In this document: one piece after another, positions 6,774 through 14,771 of the stretch
How positions within the stretch are numbered: position 1 is the first letter of the stretch
Layout: each line of letters starts with the position of its first letter
The notes under the pieces: model-generated
Seen by the model: the letters and a program-made list of their open reading frames with translations, nothing else
Databases searched by the model: none
Told to the model about the DNA's origin: nothing
Translations under genes and position numbers: made by a program
Assembly (NCBI RefSeq): GCF_013407595.1
Contig: NZ_JABEKX010000002.1
Location: forward strand, 186,001-250,000
Reading direction: 5' to 3'
From: Lacticaseibacillus absianus
Lineage (GTDB): Bacteria; Bacillota; Bacilli; Lactobacillales; Lactobacillaceae
Length of the DNA: 64,000 bases

Positions 6774-9428
6774 TTGACCGATAAACCCGCATACGCGCTC
6801 ACCGAGCGCGAAACGCTAGACCGCGTCGGGACGGAGCTCGCGACCGGGCTTTCTGCCGCCGAAGCGAAGACCCGCCTGGCCAATAACGGCCCCAACGCGT
6901 TGGCGAAGGGGGAGAAGAAGACGCTGGCTCAGCGCTTCTTGGACCAATTCAAGGACTTCATGATCATCGTCTTGCTGGTCGCGGCCCTGATCGCCGGCTT
7001 CGTCGTGCACGAGTGGGCCGACGCCGGGATCATCCTGGCGGTCGTGATCCTCAACGCCGTCTTCGGCGTGTTCCAGGAGAGCAAGGCCGAAGAGGCGATC
7101 GACGCGTTGCAAAAAATGGCGACGCCGAATGCCCATGTCCGCCGCGGCGGCCAGGTCGTGACGATCCCGAGCGACTCGCTGGTCGTCGGCGACATCGTGC
7201 TGCTGGAAGCCGGCGACGTGGTGCCAGCTGACTTGCGCCTACTGGAGTCCGCGAACCTCAAGAGCGAAGAATCCGCGTTGACCGGCGAGTCCGTACCGGT
7301 GGAGAAGACCACTGGGGTCTTGGACTCAACGGAGGTCGGGATCGGGGACCGCACGAACATGGCCTTCATGAACGCGAACATCACCTACGGCCGCGGGGTC
7401 GGGGTGGTCGTCGCGACCGGGATGGACACGGAAGTTGGCCGGATCGCCGGCATGATCAACGCGGCCGGCGACACGACCACGCCGCTGCAGGAGAACCTGA
7501 AGGCGTTGGGCAAGACCCTGACCGTGATGATCCTTGTGATCGCTGCGATCGTCTTTGCTGTCGGGCTGTGGCGCGGGGCGGCGAGCCTGCCCGAGATGTT
7601 CTTGACCGCGATCTCGCTGGCGGTCGCAGCGATCCCAGAAGGGCTGCCGGCGATCGTCACGATCATCTTGGCGCTGGGCACCCAGAAGATGGCCAAACGC
7701 AACGCCTTGGTGCGCAAGCTCCCGGCGGTTGAGACGCTGGGGTCGACCGATATCATCGCCTCGGATAAGACCGGGACGCTGACGCAAAACAAGATGACCG
7801 TCGAGAAGGTCTACTACGATGGTGCGTTGCATGACGCGGCCGACGGGATCACCGGCGGCAACCCACTGATGACCATCATGAACTTCGCCAACGACACGAA
7901 GATCCAAGAAGATGGGACGATGCTGGGCGATCCGACCGAGACCGCCTTGGTGGCTTACGGAATCAAGCATGAGTTCGACTTGCACCGCAAGCTGACCGGC
8001 GAACCGCGGGTGGCCGAGGTGCCGTTCGACTCCGAGCGGAAGCTGATGTCGACGATCCACCAGCTGCCAAGCGGCGGCTATCTGGTCGCGACGAAGGGGG
8101 CGCCGGATCAGCTGCTGAAGCGGGTGACGCGGATCGCGACAGGGGCGGATGTCCGGCCGATGACGGACGCAGACCGCGAGACCATTCTGGCCGAAAACAC
8201 GGCGATGGCTAAGCAGGCGCTGCGCGTGCTGATGATGGCGTACCGCCAGATCCCTGAGGTACCAGACGACGTCGATTCTGACACGATCGAGTCCGACTTG
8301 ATCTTCGCCGGGCTGGTCGGCATGATCGACCCGGAGCGGCCGGAAGCAGCTAAGGCCGTCGCGGAGGCGAAGGCGGCGGGGATCCGCCCGATTATGATCA
8401 CCGGGGACCACCAGGACACCGCAGAGGCGATCGCCGTGCGGCTGGGGATCATCGACGCCGGGGATGACGACGCCGTGATCACCGGGGCCGAGCTCGACCA
8501 GCAGTCCGACGAGAAATTCGGGCGCAACGTTACCAAGTACAGCGTGTACGCTCGGGTGGCGCCGGAACACAAGGTCCGGATCGTCAACGCCTGGCAGAAG
8601 CGCGGCAAAGTGGTCGCAATGACTGGCGACGGGGTCAACGATGCACCAGCGCTTAAGGCGGCGGACATCGGGATCGGGATGGGCATCACCGGAACGGAAG
8701 TCTCCAAGGGGGCCTCCGACATGGTGCTGGCCGACGACAACTTCTCGACTATCGTGGTGGCGGTCGAAGAGGGGCGCAAGGTCTTCTCCAACATCCAAAA
8801 GAGTATCCAGTATCTGCTGTCCGCGAACCTCGGTGAGGTGCTCACCTTGTTCATGATGACCATGCTGGGCTGGGACCTGCTGGCACCGGTGCACATCCTG
8901 TGGATCAACTTGGTGACCGACACGTTCCCTGCGATTGCACTGGGCGTCGAACCGACGGAACCGGGGATCATGAACCAGAAACCGCGCGGGCGCAAATCCA
9001 ACTTCTTCTCCGGTGGCGTCGGGCCGGCGGTGATCTGGCAGGGGCTGCTTGAAGGCGCGCTGACGCTCGGGGTCTACTTCATCGGGATCACTTGGCCGGT
9101 GCACACTGGTAGCGCCGCGGTGCATGCTGATGCGTTGACGATGGCCTACGCGACGCTGGGGCTGATCCAGCTGTTCCACGCGTTCAACGTCAAGTCGATC
9201 CACCAGAGCCTCTTCACGGTCGGTGCCTTCCGCAACAAGGCGTTCAACTGGGCAATCCTGACGTCGTTCGTCTTGCTCGCCGTCACGATCCTCGTGCCGG
9301 GCTTCAACGGGCTGTTCCACGTGACCAGCCTCGACTGGCACCAGTGGCTGACGGTCCTGGGCGCCGGGGTGGCGATCATTGTGATCGTGGAATTGGTAAA
9401 ATTGATTTTACGTCAACGCAAAAACTAG
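6774..9428 (+). CDS. P-type cation ATPase (P2A type), probable Mn2+/Ca2+ exporter
   Basis: Membrane pump of 884 aa with the full P2 architecture: cytoplasmic N-terminal cation-ATPase domain, TM1-2, actuator domain (LTGESVPVEK), TM3-4 with PEGLP, phosphorylation site DKTGTLT (Asp331), nucleotide-binding domain, the GDGVND hinge and six C-terminal membrane helices. The PEGLPAIVT motif is that of SERCA-like pumps. TTG start at 6774 with AAGGAGGA 7-8 bp upstream. The upstream riboswitch candidate points to Mn2+ export, as for YoaB-like ATPases of Lactococcus; Ca2+ remains possible. A terminator follows the stop. Confidence 0.85.
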   Translation: MTDKPAYALTERETLDRVGTELATGLSAAEAKTRLANNGPNALAKGEKKTLAQRFLDQFKDFMIIVLLVAALIAGFVVHEWADAGIILAVVILNAVFGVFQESKAEEAIDALQKMATPNAHVRRGGQVVTIPSDSLVVGDIVLLEAGDVVPADLRLLESANLKSEESALTGESVPVEKTTGVLDSTEVGIGDRTNMAFMNANITYGRGVGVVVATGMDTEVGRIAGMINAAGDTTTPLQENLKALGKTLTVMILVIAAIVFAVGLWRGAASLPEMFLTAISLAVAAIPEGLPAIVTIILALGTQKMAKRNALVRKLPAVETLGSTDIIASDKTGTLTQNKMTVEKVYYDGALHDAADGITGGNPLMTIMNFANDTKIQEDGTMLGDPTETALVAYGIKHEFDLHRKLTGEPRVAEVPFDSERKLMSTIHQLPSGGYLVATKGAPDQLLKRVTRIATGADVRPMTDADRETILAENTAMAKQALRVLMMAYRQIPEVPDDVDSDTIESDLIFAGLVGMIDPERPEAAKAVAEAKAAGIRPIMITGDHQDTAEAIAVRLGIIDAGDDDAVITGAELDQQSDEKFGRNVTKYSVYARVAPEHKVRIVNAWQKRGKVVAMTGDGVNDAPALKAADIGIGMGITGTEVSKGASDMVLADDNFSTIVVAVEEGRKVFSNIQKSIQYLLSANLGEVLTLFMMTMLGWDLLAPVHILWINLVTDTFPAIALGVEPTEPGIMNQKPRGRKSNFFSGGVGPAVIWQGLLEGALTLGVYFIGITWPVHTGSAAVHADALTMAYATLGLIQLFHAFNVKSIHQSLFTVGAFRNKAFNWAILTSFVLLAVTILVPGFNGLFHVTSLDWHQWLTVLGAGVAIIVIVELVKLILRQRKN

Positions 9429-9446
9429 TACACTGATAATAGACAG

Positions 9447-9475
9447 CACCCGCCGGGACTTCTCGGCGGGTGTTT
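9447..9475 (+). terminator. Intrinsic terminator of the P-type ATPase gene
   Basis: CACCCGCCG / CGGCGGGTG (9 bp) with an 8-nt loop, then a short T run. Confidence 0.75.
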
Positions 9476-9508
9476 GCGACCCGCCTCGTGAGGCTAAGGA
9501 GGAACATG

Positions 9509-9946
9509 ATGAATAAGAATCAGGTGAAGCTGCTGCATTACGGTCAGGTGGTCAACCGCGTGATCACGCAGACCGAAGAGATCCAAGAGACGATGAGCGC
9601 GAAGTTCGAGGCGCTGCGCACCGCGATCGATAGCGAGACGCTGGCGGCGTTCGACAGTGAAAGCTACGCCGAGACTAAGGCCGCCTTTAGCGCCGGCACG
9701 ACGCAGTACGCGGCACTGGGCCAGCAACTAGACGCAGTGGCCGTTCCGGCGCGCCTGATGGGCAATCACAAGCTGATGACTAGCGCATACGCCGAGTTCG
9801 TTGCCGGCTGTGCCGCAATGACGGCCAGCCTGAATGACACTCCGGCCACGCTGGATGTCGCGGCGTTCAACGCCGCCGAGGCGGCGCAAGACGCAGCGAC
9901 CGGCAAGCTGATGAAGCACCTGCAGAAGGTCTCCGCCCTAGCCTGA
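9509..9946 (+). CDS. Small helical protein of unknown function
   Basis: A 145-aa soluble protein, MNKNQVKLLHYGQVVNRV at the start, with no signal peptide, membrane segment, cysteine cluster or motif that I recognise. The composition (many A, E, K, Q, T) predicts a mostly alpha-helical fold, possibly a helical bundle. ATG 9509 is preferred over 9506 because it lies 6-7 bp after AAGGAGG. The reading frame has strong coding character and its own RBS, so it is probably real. It sits between the cation pump and the trp attenuator with no evident link to either. Confidence 0.7.
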   Translation: MNKNQVKLLHYGQVVNRVITQTEEIQETMSAKFEALRTAIDSETLAAFDSESYAETKAAFSAGTTQYAALGQQLDAVAVPARLMGNHKLMTSAYAEFVAGCAAMTASLNDTPATLDVAAFNAAEAAQDAATGKLMKHLQKVSALA

Positions 9947-9978
9947 CCCCGGTCTGCGAAAAAAATTCGCGATTAGTG

Positions 9979-10007
9979 TTGACAGCCTGCGCTGAAGGCC
10001 GTATCGT
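9979..10007 (+). promoter_or_regulatory. Promoter of the trpXYZ leader
   Basis: TTGACA (9979-9984), 17-bp spacer, TATCGT (10002-10007). A transcript would start near 10014, 26 nt before the leader-peptide start codon and about 260 nt before trpX. Confidence 0.7.
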
Positions 10008-10040
10008 TAGACACAAGAAATATTCGAGGAGGAAGCCGAC

Positions 10041-10091
10041 ATGAAACATTCCGTATCTACTGTCATCAAGAGCTGGCAAAGCCAACAGTAG
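10041..10091 (+). CDS. Attenuator leader peptide MKHSVSTVIKSWQSQQ
   Basis: A 16-codon frame with a strong RBS (GAGGAGGAA, 6 bp from the ATG) inside the transcribed leader of the ABC transporter operon. It holds one Trp codon, TGG at 10074-10076, five codons before the stop (TAG 10089-10091). The first attenuator strand starts 2 nt after the stop. A ribosome stalled at the Trp codon would leave that strand free; one at the stop codon would cover it. The length, the position and the downstream Trp-type transporter are those of a trp-operon leader peptide. The sequence also has one His and several Ser and Gln codons, so Trp sensing is the preferred but not the only reading. Confidence 0.75.
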   Translation: MKHSVSTVIKSWQSQQ

Positions 10092-10093
10092 GT

Positions 10094-10197
10094 AGGTTGT
10101 CACGACACAACCTGCCAGACGCGCAGGTTGTGTCTATGTTGGCTTCCATTTCGTCCGCATAGACACCCATAGTGGGGCTATGCGGACTTTTGTTTTT
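10094..10197 (+). promoter_or_regulatory. Ribosome-mediated transcription attenuator (A:B, B:C, antiterminator, terminator)
   Basis: Strand A AGGTTGT (10094-10100) can pair with ACAACCT in strand B. Strand B ACACAACCTGC (10105-10115) can instead pair with strand C GCAGGTTGTGT (10123-10133), 11 bp. The antiterminator GTGTCTATG (10130-10138) pairs with CATAGACAC (10158-10166), 9 bp. The terminator is GTCCGCATAG (10153-10162) / CTATGCGGAC (10178-10187) followed by TTTTGTTTTT. Strand C shares GTGT with the antiterminator, so B:C blocks antitermination. The antiterminator uses the CATAG of the terminator arm. The order predicts read-through when the ribosome stalls at Trp, and termination when translation finishes. 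Confidence 0.75.
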
Positions 10198-10198
10198 C

Positions 10199-10241
10199 AC
10201 GGCAGATTTCCGCAGCTTGCGCGGATGTCTGTCGTTTTTTT
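10199..10241 (+). terminator. Second terminator in the trpXYZ leader
   Basis: ACGGCAGATTTCCGC pairs with GCGGATGTCTGTCGT (one mismatch, two G-T pairs), then seven T residues (10235-10241). It lies just behind the attenuator terminator and 33 nt before trpX, so it acts as a second stop in series. Confidence 0.65.
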
Positions 10242-10273
10242 GGCACCAAGACCGATCCTAGGGGGATAAACAC

Positions 10274-11275
10274 ATGAAACGAATGATCGCAGTTGTTATC
10301 GCATTGCTGGCTTTTGTCGGGATCGCCTATGTGGCGACGCGCCCGAGCGACACCAAGACGGAGAAGAAGGCGGCCACACCGACCGTCGGGATCCTGCAGA
10401 TGATGAGCCATCCGGCGCTGGACCAGATCCACAAGGGGATCATCCAGGGGTTGAAGGATGAAGGCTACACAGTGGGTAAGAACGTGAAGATCGACTTCCA
10501 GAACGCGGAGAACGATCAGAGCAACATGAAGACGATGTCCGAGCGCTTCGTCAACGAGAACGCCGATGTGGTCGTCGGCATCGCGACGCCGGCCGCCCAG
10601 GCGCTGGCTAACGCGACGAAGAAGACGCCGATCATCCTCGGCGCGATCACTGATCCGAAGGGCGCTAAGCTGGTCAAGAGCAACACACGCCCCGGCGGCA
10701 ACATCACCGGCGTCTCCGACCAAGCGCCGATCGCGGCTCAGCTGAAGCTGATCCGCCAGCTGATGCCAGACGCCAAGGTGCTGGGGGTGATCGCGACCTC
10801 CAGCGATGACTCCGCGCAGACCCAAGCCAAGATGGTCGAAGCTCAGGCGGGTGATTATGGCTTCACGGTCAAGCGCTACGGCATCAGCTCCACCAACGAC
10901 TTGAACCAGGTCGCCGGTGAGATGGCGACGCAGGTCGACGCTGTGTTCGTCCCGACGGATAACACGATCGCCGGGGCGATGCAGACGCTGATCGCCGCCA
11001 CGGACGCCGAGAAGATCCCGGTCTTCCCGACGGTCGACACGATGGTCAAAGACGGGGGGCTTGCCACGATCGGCCTCAACCAGTTCCACTTGGGCGTGTC
11101 GACTGGTAAAATGGTCGCAGCGGCCCTGAAGGGGAAGAAGCCAGCGACGACGCCGATCCACTTCGAGACGAGCGGCGATCTGATCGTTAACCTGAAGGAA
11201 GCCAAGAAGCTGGGGATCACGATCCCAGCCAGCGTGGTCGAGAAGGCGAAGAAGACTGGGGAGGTCATCGAATAA
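10274..11275 (+). CDS. trpX: ABC transporter substrate-binding protein, TrpX family
   Basis: Extracellular binding protein of the ABC_sub_bind family (333 aa), which includes TrpX of streptococcal TrpXYZ. The mature part starts with the family pattern PTVGILQMMSHPALDQIHKGI; later parts include GIATPAAQAL, TDPKGAKLV and VFVPTDNTIA. The N-terminus is a hydrophobic anchor (residues 4-22) but has no lipobox cysteine, unlike most Gram-positive binding proteins. It would be held by an uncleaved or type-I-cleaved signal. It is first in a three-gene operon (1 bp to the permease). The leader peptide with a Trp codon suggests tryptophan as the substrate; the family also has other substrates. Confidence 0.85.
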   Translation: MKRMIAVVIALLAFVGIAYVATRPSDTKTEKKAATPTVGILQMMSHPALDQIHKGIIQGLKDEGYTVGKNVKIDFQNAENDQSNMKTMSERFVNENADVVVGIATPAAQALANATKKTPIILGAITDPKGAKLVKSNTRPGGNITGVSDQAPIAAQLKLIRQLMPDAKVLGVIATSSDDSAQTQAKMVEAQAGDYGFTVKRYGISSTNDLNQVAGEMATQVDAVFVPTDNTIAGAMQTLIAATDAEKIPVFPTVDTMVKDGGLATIGLNQFHLGVSTGKMVAAALKGKKPATTPIHFETSGDLIVNLKEAKKLGITIPASVVEKAKKTGEVIE

Positions 11276-11276
11276 G

Positions 11277-12176
11277 ATGAGTTTAGGCGTATCTGCCATC
11301 GGGCAAGGATTACTTTACGGGTTACTCGGGGTCGGGCTGTTCCTGACGTTTCGCATTTTGGACTTTCCCGACATGACGGTCGAAGGAACGTTCCCGTTCG
11401 GCGCCGCCGTCGCGGTGGCGGCCATCACGCACGGGATTCACCCGGCGGTGGCGACGCTACTGGCGCTGTTGGCGGGGATGCTCGCGGGGCTGGTCACCGG
11501 TCTGCTGTCGACGAAGGGCCACATTCCGGTGCTACTCGCAGGGATCCTGGTGATGACCGGGTTGTTCTCGGTCAACTTGCGCATCATGGGGCGCGCGAAC
11601 CTGTCGCTACTGAATGAGGCGAACTTGTTTGACAACGCCTTCTTGAAGTCACTTCCGCTTTATGCCGACAGTGTCGTCGTCGGACTGATCGTCTGCGTGG
11701 TGGTGGTCACCGGGCTGATCGTGTTTCTCAACACGCAGCTGGGCCAGGGCTTCATCGCCGCCGGGGATAACCCGACGATGGCCCGCAGCCTCGGCATCGA
11801 TCCGGCACACCAGCAGGTCCTGGGGCTGGTGATCGGCAACGGCTTGATCGGCCTGTCCGGCGGCCTGATCGCCCAGAACAACGGGTATGCCGACGTGAAC
11901 ATGGGGATCGGCGTGATCGTGATCGGGCTGGCCGCAATCATTATCGGCGAGGTCGTGTTCGGTCAGCTGAGCCTGAGCCAGCGGTTGGTCGCCACGGTGC
12001 TCGGCAGCGTGCTGTATCGCTTTGTGCTCCTGATCGTGCTCAAACTCGGCTTCAACCCGGACGACCTGAAGGTGATCTCGGCGGTCGTCTTGGCGGTCGC
12101 AATCATGGTGCCACAGCTGGAGGCGCGGTTGCGCATCCGCCGGGTTTTGCGAAACGGGGTGAAGACCAATGGTTGA
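11277..12176 (+). CDS. trpY: ABC transporter permease, TrpY type
   Basis: Integral membrane permease of 299 aa with about eight hydrophobic segments, in the BPD_transp_2 (LivH-like) superfamily. Typical stretches are GLGVGLFLTFRILDFPDMTVEG and IAAGDNPTMARSLGID. The ATG lies 1 bp after the trpX stop, so translation is coupled. Its end overlaps trpZ by 8 bp. Together with TrpX and TrpZ it forms the importer. Confidence 0.9.
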   Translation: MSLGVSAIGQGLLYGLLGVGLFLTFRILDFPDMTVEGTFPFGAAVAVAAITHGIHPAVATLLALLAGMLAGLVTGLLSTKGHIPVLLAGILVMTGLFSVNLRIMGRANLSLLNEANLFDNAFLKSLPLYADSVVVGLIVCVVVVTGLIVFLNTQLGQGFIAAGDNPTMARSLGIDPAHQQVLGLVIGNGLIGLSGGLIAQNNGYADVNMGIGVIVIGLAAIIIGEVVFGQLSLSQRLVATVLGSVLYRFVLLIVLKLGFNPDDLKVISAVVLAVAIMVPQLEARLRIRRVLRNGVKTNG

Positions 12177-12927
12177 GACACAATTAGCGTTGCAAGACGT
12201 GCAAGTCAACGTCGCGGTGGGCGAGACCGTCAAGCCGCTGTTGACCGAGATCAACTTAGACGTTCACGCAGGGGACTTCATCACCCTGCTGGGTAACAAT
12301 GGCGCGGGCAAGTCGACGCTGTTCAACGCGATCACCGGCGACATTCCGCTGGCTGGCGGCACGATCACCCTGGCCGGCGAGGCGATCGCACGGGAAAAAC
12401 CGGAGAAGCGTGCCCGCCTGATCGCGCGGGTGTTTCAGGATCCGAAGATGGGGACGGCGCCGCGGATGAGCGTGGCGGAGAACCTGGCTCTCGCGTCTCG
12501 GCGCGGGCAGCGGCTGACCTTGGCCTCGCGCAAGCTCGCCAGCCAGATGGCCGAGTTCAAGGCACTGGCGGCCCAGACCGGCAACGGGTTGGAGGCCGCA
12601 CTGGATAAGCCGACCGAGCAACTGTCCGGCGGCCAGCGCCAAGCGCTCAGTCTGTTGATGGCCACGATGCGCAAGCCAGAGCTTCTGTTGCTCGATGAGC
12701 ACACGGCGGCGCTCGATCCGCACACCAGCGCGGCGATCATGACGCTGACGGCGCAGATCGTGGCGCGTGAGCAGCTGACCTGCCTGATGATCACGCACCA
12801 GATGGAAGACGCGCTGAACTACGGTAACCGGCTGATCGTCCTCGATGCGGGGCGGATCGTCGCCGACTACGACGCGGCGGCGAAGGCGAAACTGACGCGG
12901 GCAGATCTGCTTCAATATTTTGGCTGA
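12169..12927 (+). CDS. trpZ: ABC transporter ATP-binding protein, TrpZ type
   Basis: ATPase of 252 aa. Walker A GNNGAGKST is at residues 42-50. The Q-loop region reads ARVFQDPKMG, the signature LSGGQRQALSL, Walker B LLLLDEH and the switch histidine is in MITHQMEDAL. It overlaps trpY by 8 bp. It powers the TrpXYZ importer. Two large hairpins follow, separating it from the convergent folate operon. Confidence 0.93.
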   Translation: MVETQLALQDVQVNVAVGETVKPLLTEINLDVHAGDFITLLGNNGAGKSTLFNAITGDIPLAGGTITLAGEAIAREKPEKRARLIARVFQDPKMGTAPRMSVAENLALASRRGQRLTLASRKLASQMAEFKALAAQTGNGLEAALDKPTEQLSGGQRQALSLLMATMRKPELLLLDEHTAALDPHTSAAIMTLTAQIVAREQLTCLMITHQMEDALNYGNRLIVLDAGRIVADYDAAAKAKLTRADLLQYFG

Positions 12928-12950
12928 GCCATCAAGCGGTCGCAGAACCG

Positions 12951-13057
12951 CGTGAAAGCCCCCTGCTGAGTCGTGCCGCCAAGGCGGCTGCTTAGCAGGG
13001 GGCTTTCACGTGCGCCGGCGGTTAGCGAGCGGATACCTTTCGCCAACCGCCGGCGCA
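12951..13057. terminator. Two consecutive large hairpins between trpZ and folP
   Basis: The first: CGTGAAAGCCCCCTGCT pairs with AGCAGGGGGCTTTCACG (12951-13010), enclosing GCCGCC/GGCGGC. The second: TGCGCCGGCGGTT (13011-13023) pairs with AACCGCCGGCGCA (13045-13057). Neither has a T run, but they lie between converging genes and are likely bidirectional stops. Confidence 0.6.
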
Positions 13058-13075
13058 GGTCACGGGCTTGGGACG

Positions 13076-14218
13076 TCAGCCCAGCCAGTATGCGGTCTCG
13101 ATCGTGCGCAGCATCTTGACCAACTGGACGGTCTCGGCGACGTCGTGGACGCGCAAGATGTTGCCCCCCTTGAGCACCATCGCGGCTTCGGCGACCAGGG
13201 TGACCGGCAGGCGGTCGTCTTTGGCTAAGCCGAACAGCCGGGCGCCGAAGCCTTTGCGTGAGATTGCGACCATCAGCGGCCGCTGGAAGTGGTTGAGTTG
13301 GTCGAGGTTGCGCATCATCGTGTAATCCTGCTGGCCGTCGGCGACCTGGGCGTAGCCGATCCCTTGGTCCAGCGCGATGCGGGTGCGGGCAATGCCAGCC
13401 GCCGTCAGATCGGCGAGGTTGCGCGTAAAAAAGGCGTTCATCTCCCGAGTCAGATCCTGGTACTCACGGTCGCGGTTGCTGTGCATCGTCAGCAGGCCGA
13501 CCGGACTGTCAGCCAGCCGCGTGAGCTTGCGTGGATCGTCGGTGAAGCCGGTGACATCGTTGACGATATCGACGCCAAGCTTGAGGGCCTGGACCATCAC
13601 CGGGTACTTGTAGGTATCGACGGCCAGCGGCAGGTCGGGGAACGCGCGGCGGAGGAAGTCAAGGACCGGCACGATGCGCGTCAGCTCGACTTCAGGGCTG
13701 ATCTCAGTGAAGCCGGGGCGTGTGGTCTGGCCGCCGACTTCGATCACATCGACCCCTGCGGCGATCATTTTGGCCACCTGGGCCTGCATCGCGGCTTTGG
13801 CGACAAAGCGGCCACCGTCGTAGAACGAATCGGGCGAGACATTCAAGATCCCGTAGACCAGCGGGCGCGCAGACACATCGAAGCTGAAGCGGCCGGCCTG
13901 CCAGTGGATCCGGTGGGCGGCGTCGATCGCCTGGATCTGAGCGGCCGCCTGTGGCCAGTGCGGGGCCAGTGCGGCCTGCAGGACCGGCAGCGCGACGTGC
14001 GGGACGAGCACCCGCGTCGGGGTGTGGATGAGGTCTAAGCGATCGAACAGCGCCGCCAGGGCCGCCTGCTCCGCTGCTTGGGTGGTCACCGCGAGTAGCA
14101 CCTGGCGGTCGCGGACGCAGGTGGTCTGCAGGAGTGTGTCAGCGAGTTGCTGCGTCGCTTGTAGTGGGTCGGTCTGCGCTGAGATGGTGGTCGGGGTGGT
14201 CAATTCAGTGAACTGCAT
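13076..14218 (-). CDS. folP: Dihydropteroate synthase with N-terminal extension
   Basis: Condenses 6-hydroxymethyl-dihydropterin pyrophosphate with p-aminobenzoate. The pterin-binding TIM barrel starts at about residue 124 with GILNVSPDSFYDGG; EVGGQTTRPG and the DIVNDVTGF motif follow. About 120 residues precede the barrel. This form is seen in folate clusters of lactobacilli, while most DHPS proteins are about 270-280 aa. The start overlaps the upstream xtp gene by 14 bp. It is the last gene of the folate operon. Confidence 0.93.
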   Translation of the reverse strand: MQFTELTTPTTISAQTDPLQATQQLADTLLQTTCVRDRQVLLAVTTQAAEQAALAALFDRLDLIHTPTRVLVPHVALPVLQAALAPHWPQAAAQIQAIDAAHRIHWQAGRFSFDVSARPLVYGILNVSPDSFYDGGRFVAKAAMQAQVAKMIAAGVDVIEVGGQTTRPGFTEISPEVELTRIVPVLDFLRRAFPDLPLAVDTYKYPVMVQALKLGVDIVNDVTGFTDDPRKLTRLADSPVGLLTMHSNRDREYQDLTREMNAFFTRNLADLTAAGIARTRIALDQGIGYAQVADGQQDYTMMRNLDQLNHFQRPLMVAISRKGFGARLFGLAKDDRLPVTLVAEAAMVLKGGNILRVHDVAETVQLVKMLRTIETAYWLG

Positions 14219-14771
14219 CGGCGAAACCTCCTAGAAGTTGGGTGAGGGCACGTGCGCGCGGCAGGTACGTGGCCCGGCTGAGGGCAGACATTTGGGCAAG
14301 CGTCTGAGTGGCACCGACCGGCACGAGCAGGCGGTCGAACCCGCCGCTTTCTGTCCCCCTTGGGGCGTCTGCCACCGTCGCGACCAGTCGACCGGTGGCG
14401 GTGGTCACGCGGCCGCTCGGGGTGGCGAGTGCCAACACCGAGACCAGTGTCACGCGCCGATCACGGCCGGCCAGCAAGGTGAGCAACGCGGCGTTGGTGC
14501 CGTTGCGCGGCAGGCGACGCGCGGTCTGGACCCCCAGGGCGCCGGGCAAACCGCGGGCGAACAGCCCGCTGTCATCAGCGAGGCCCCAGGTATGCGGGTA
14601 GCAGCGGTGAAGCGCCTCGACTTTGGCCCGAGCGTTGGCGGCGAGGCTAAGGGGCCCTTCCTCAAGCGGTGCGCTCTCCGCCGCGCGGACGGTGTGGCCG
14701 TAGGGCCGCAGGAGCGCTGCCAGCTCGGCGAGTTTGGCGAGGTTGTGCGTCGCGACCAGCCACTCAGTCAT
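14205..14771 (-). CDS. RdgB/HAM1-type non-canonical purine NTP pyrophosphatase (xtp3-like)
   Basis: 188-aa protein of the Ham1/ITPase family. It hydrolyses XTP/dITP to the monophosphate. It begins WLVATHNLAKLAELAALL, where the nucleotide-binding THN..K replaces the usual T/SxNxxK, and has the ADDSGL motif. In lactobacillar folate clusters a gene of this family (xtp3) sits between folC and folP. It may remove pyrophosphate from dihydroneopterin triphosphate; that role is inference. Overlaps folC by 8 bp and folP by 14 bp. Confidence 0.85.
   Translation of the reverse strand: MTEWLVATHNLAKLAELAALLRPYGHTVRAAESAPLEEGPLSLAANARAKVEALHRCYPHTWGLADDSGLFARGLPGALGVQTARRLPRNGTNAALLTLLAGRDRRVTLVSVLALATPSGRVTTATGRLVATVADAPRGTESGGFDRLLVPVGATQTLAQMSALSRATYLPRARALTQLLGGFADAVH

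Noticed and set aside
7326-9341. Long minus-strand open frame (671 codons) opposite the P-type ATPase
   Set aside because: It lies entirely antisense to a clear gene, has His/Arg/Asp/Gln-rich composition typical of shadow frames in GC-rich DNA, and no RBS or family match. The same holds for other long antisense frames, such as those opposite purB, pulA, folP and pncB.
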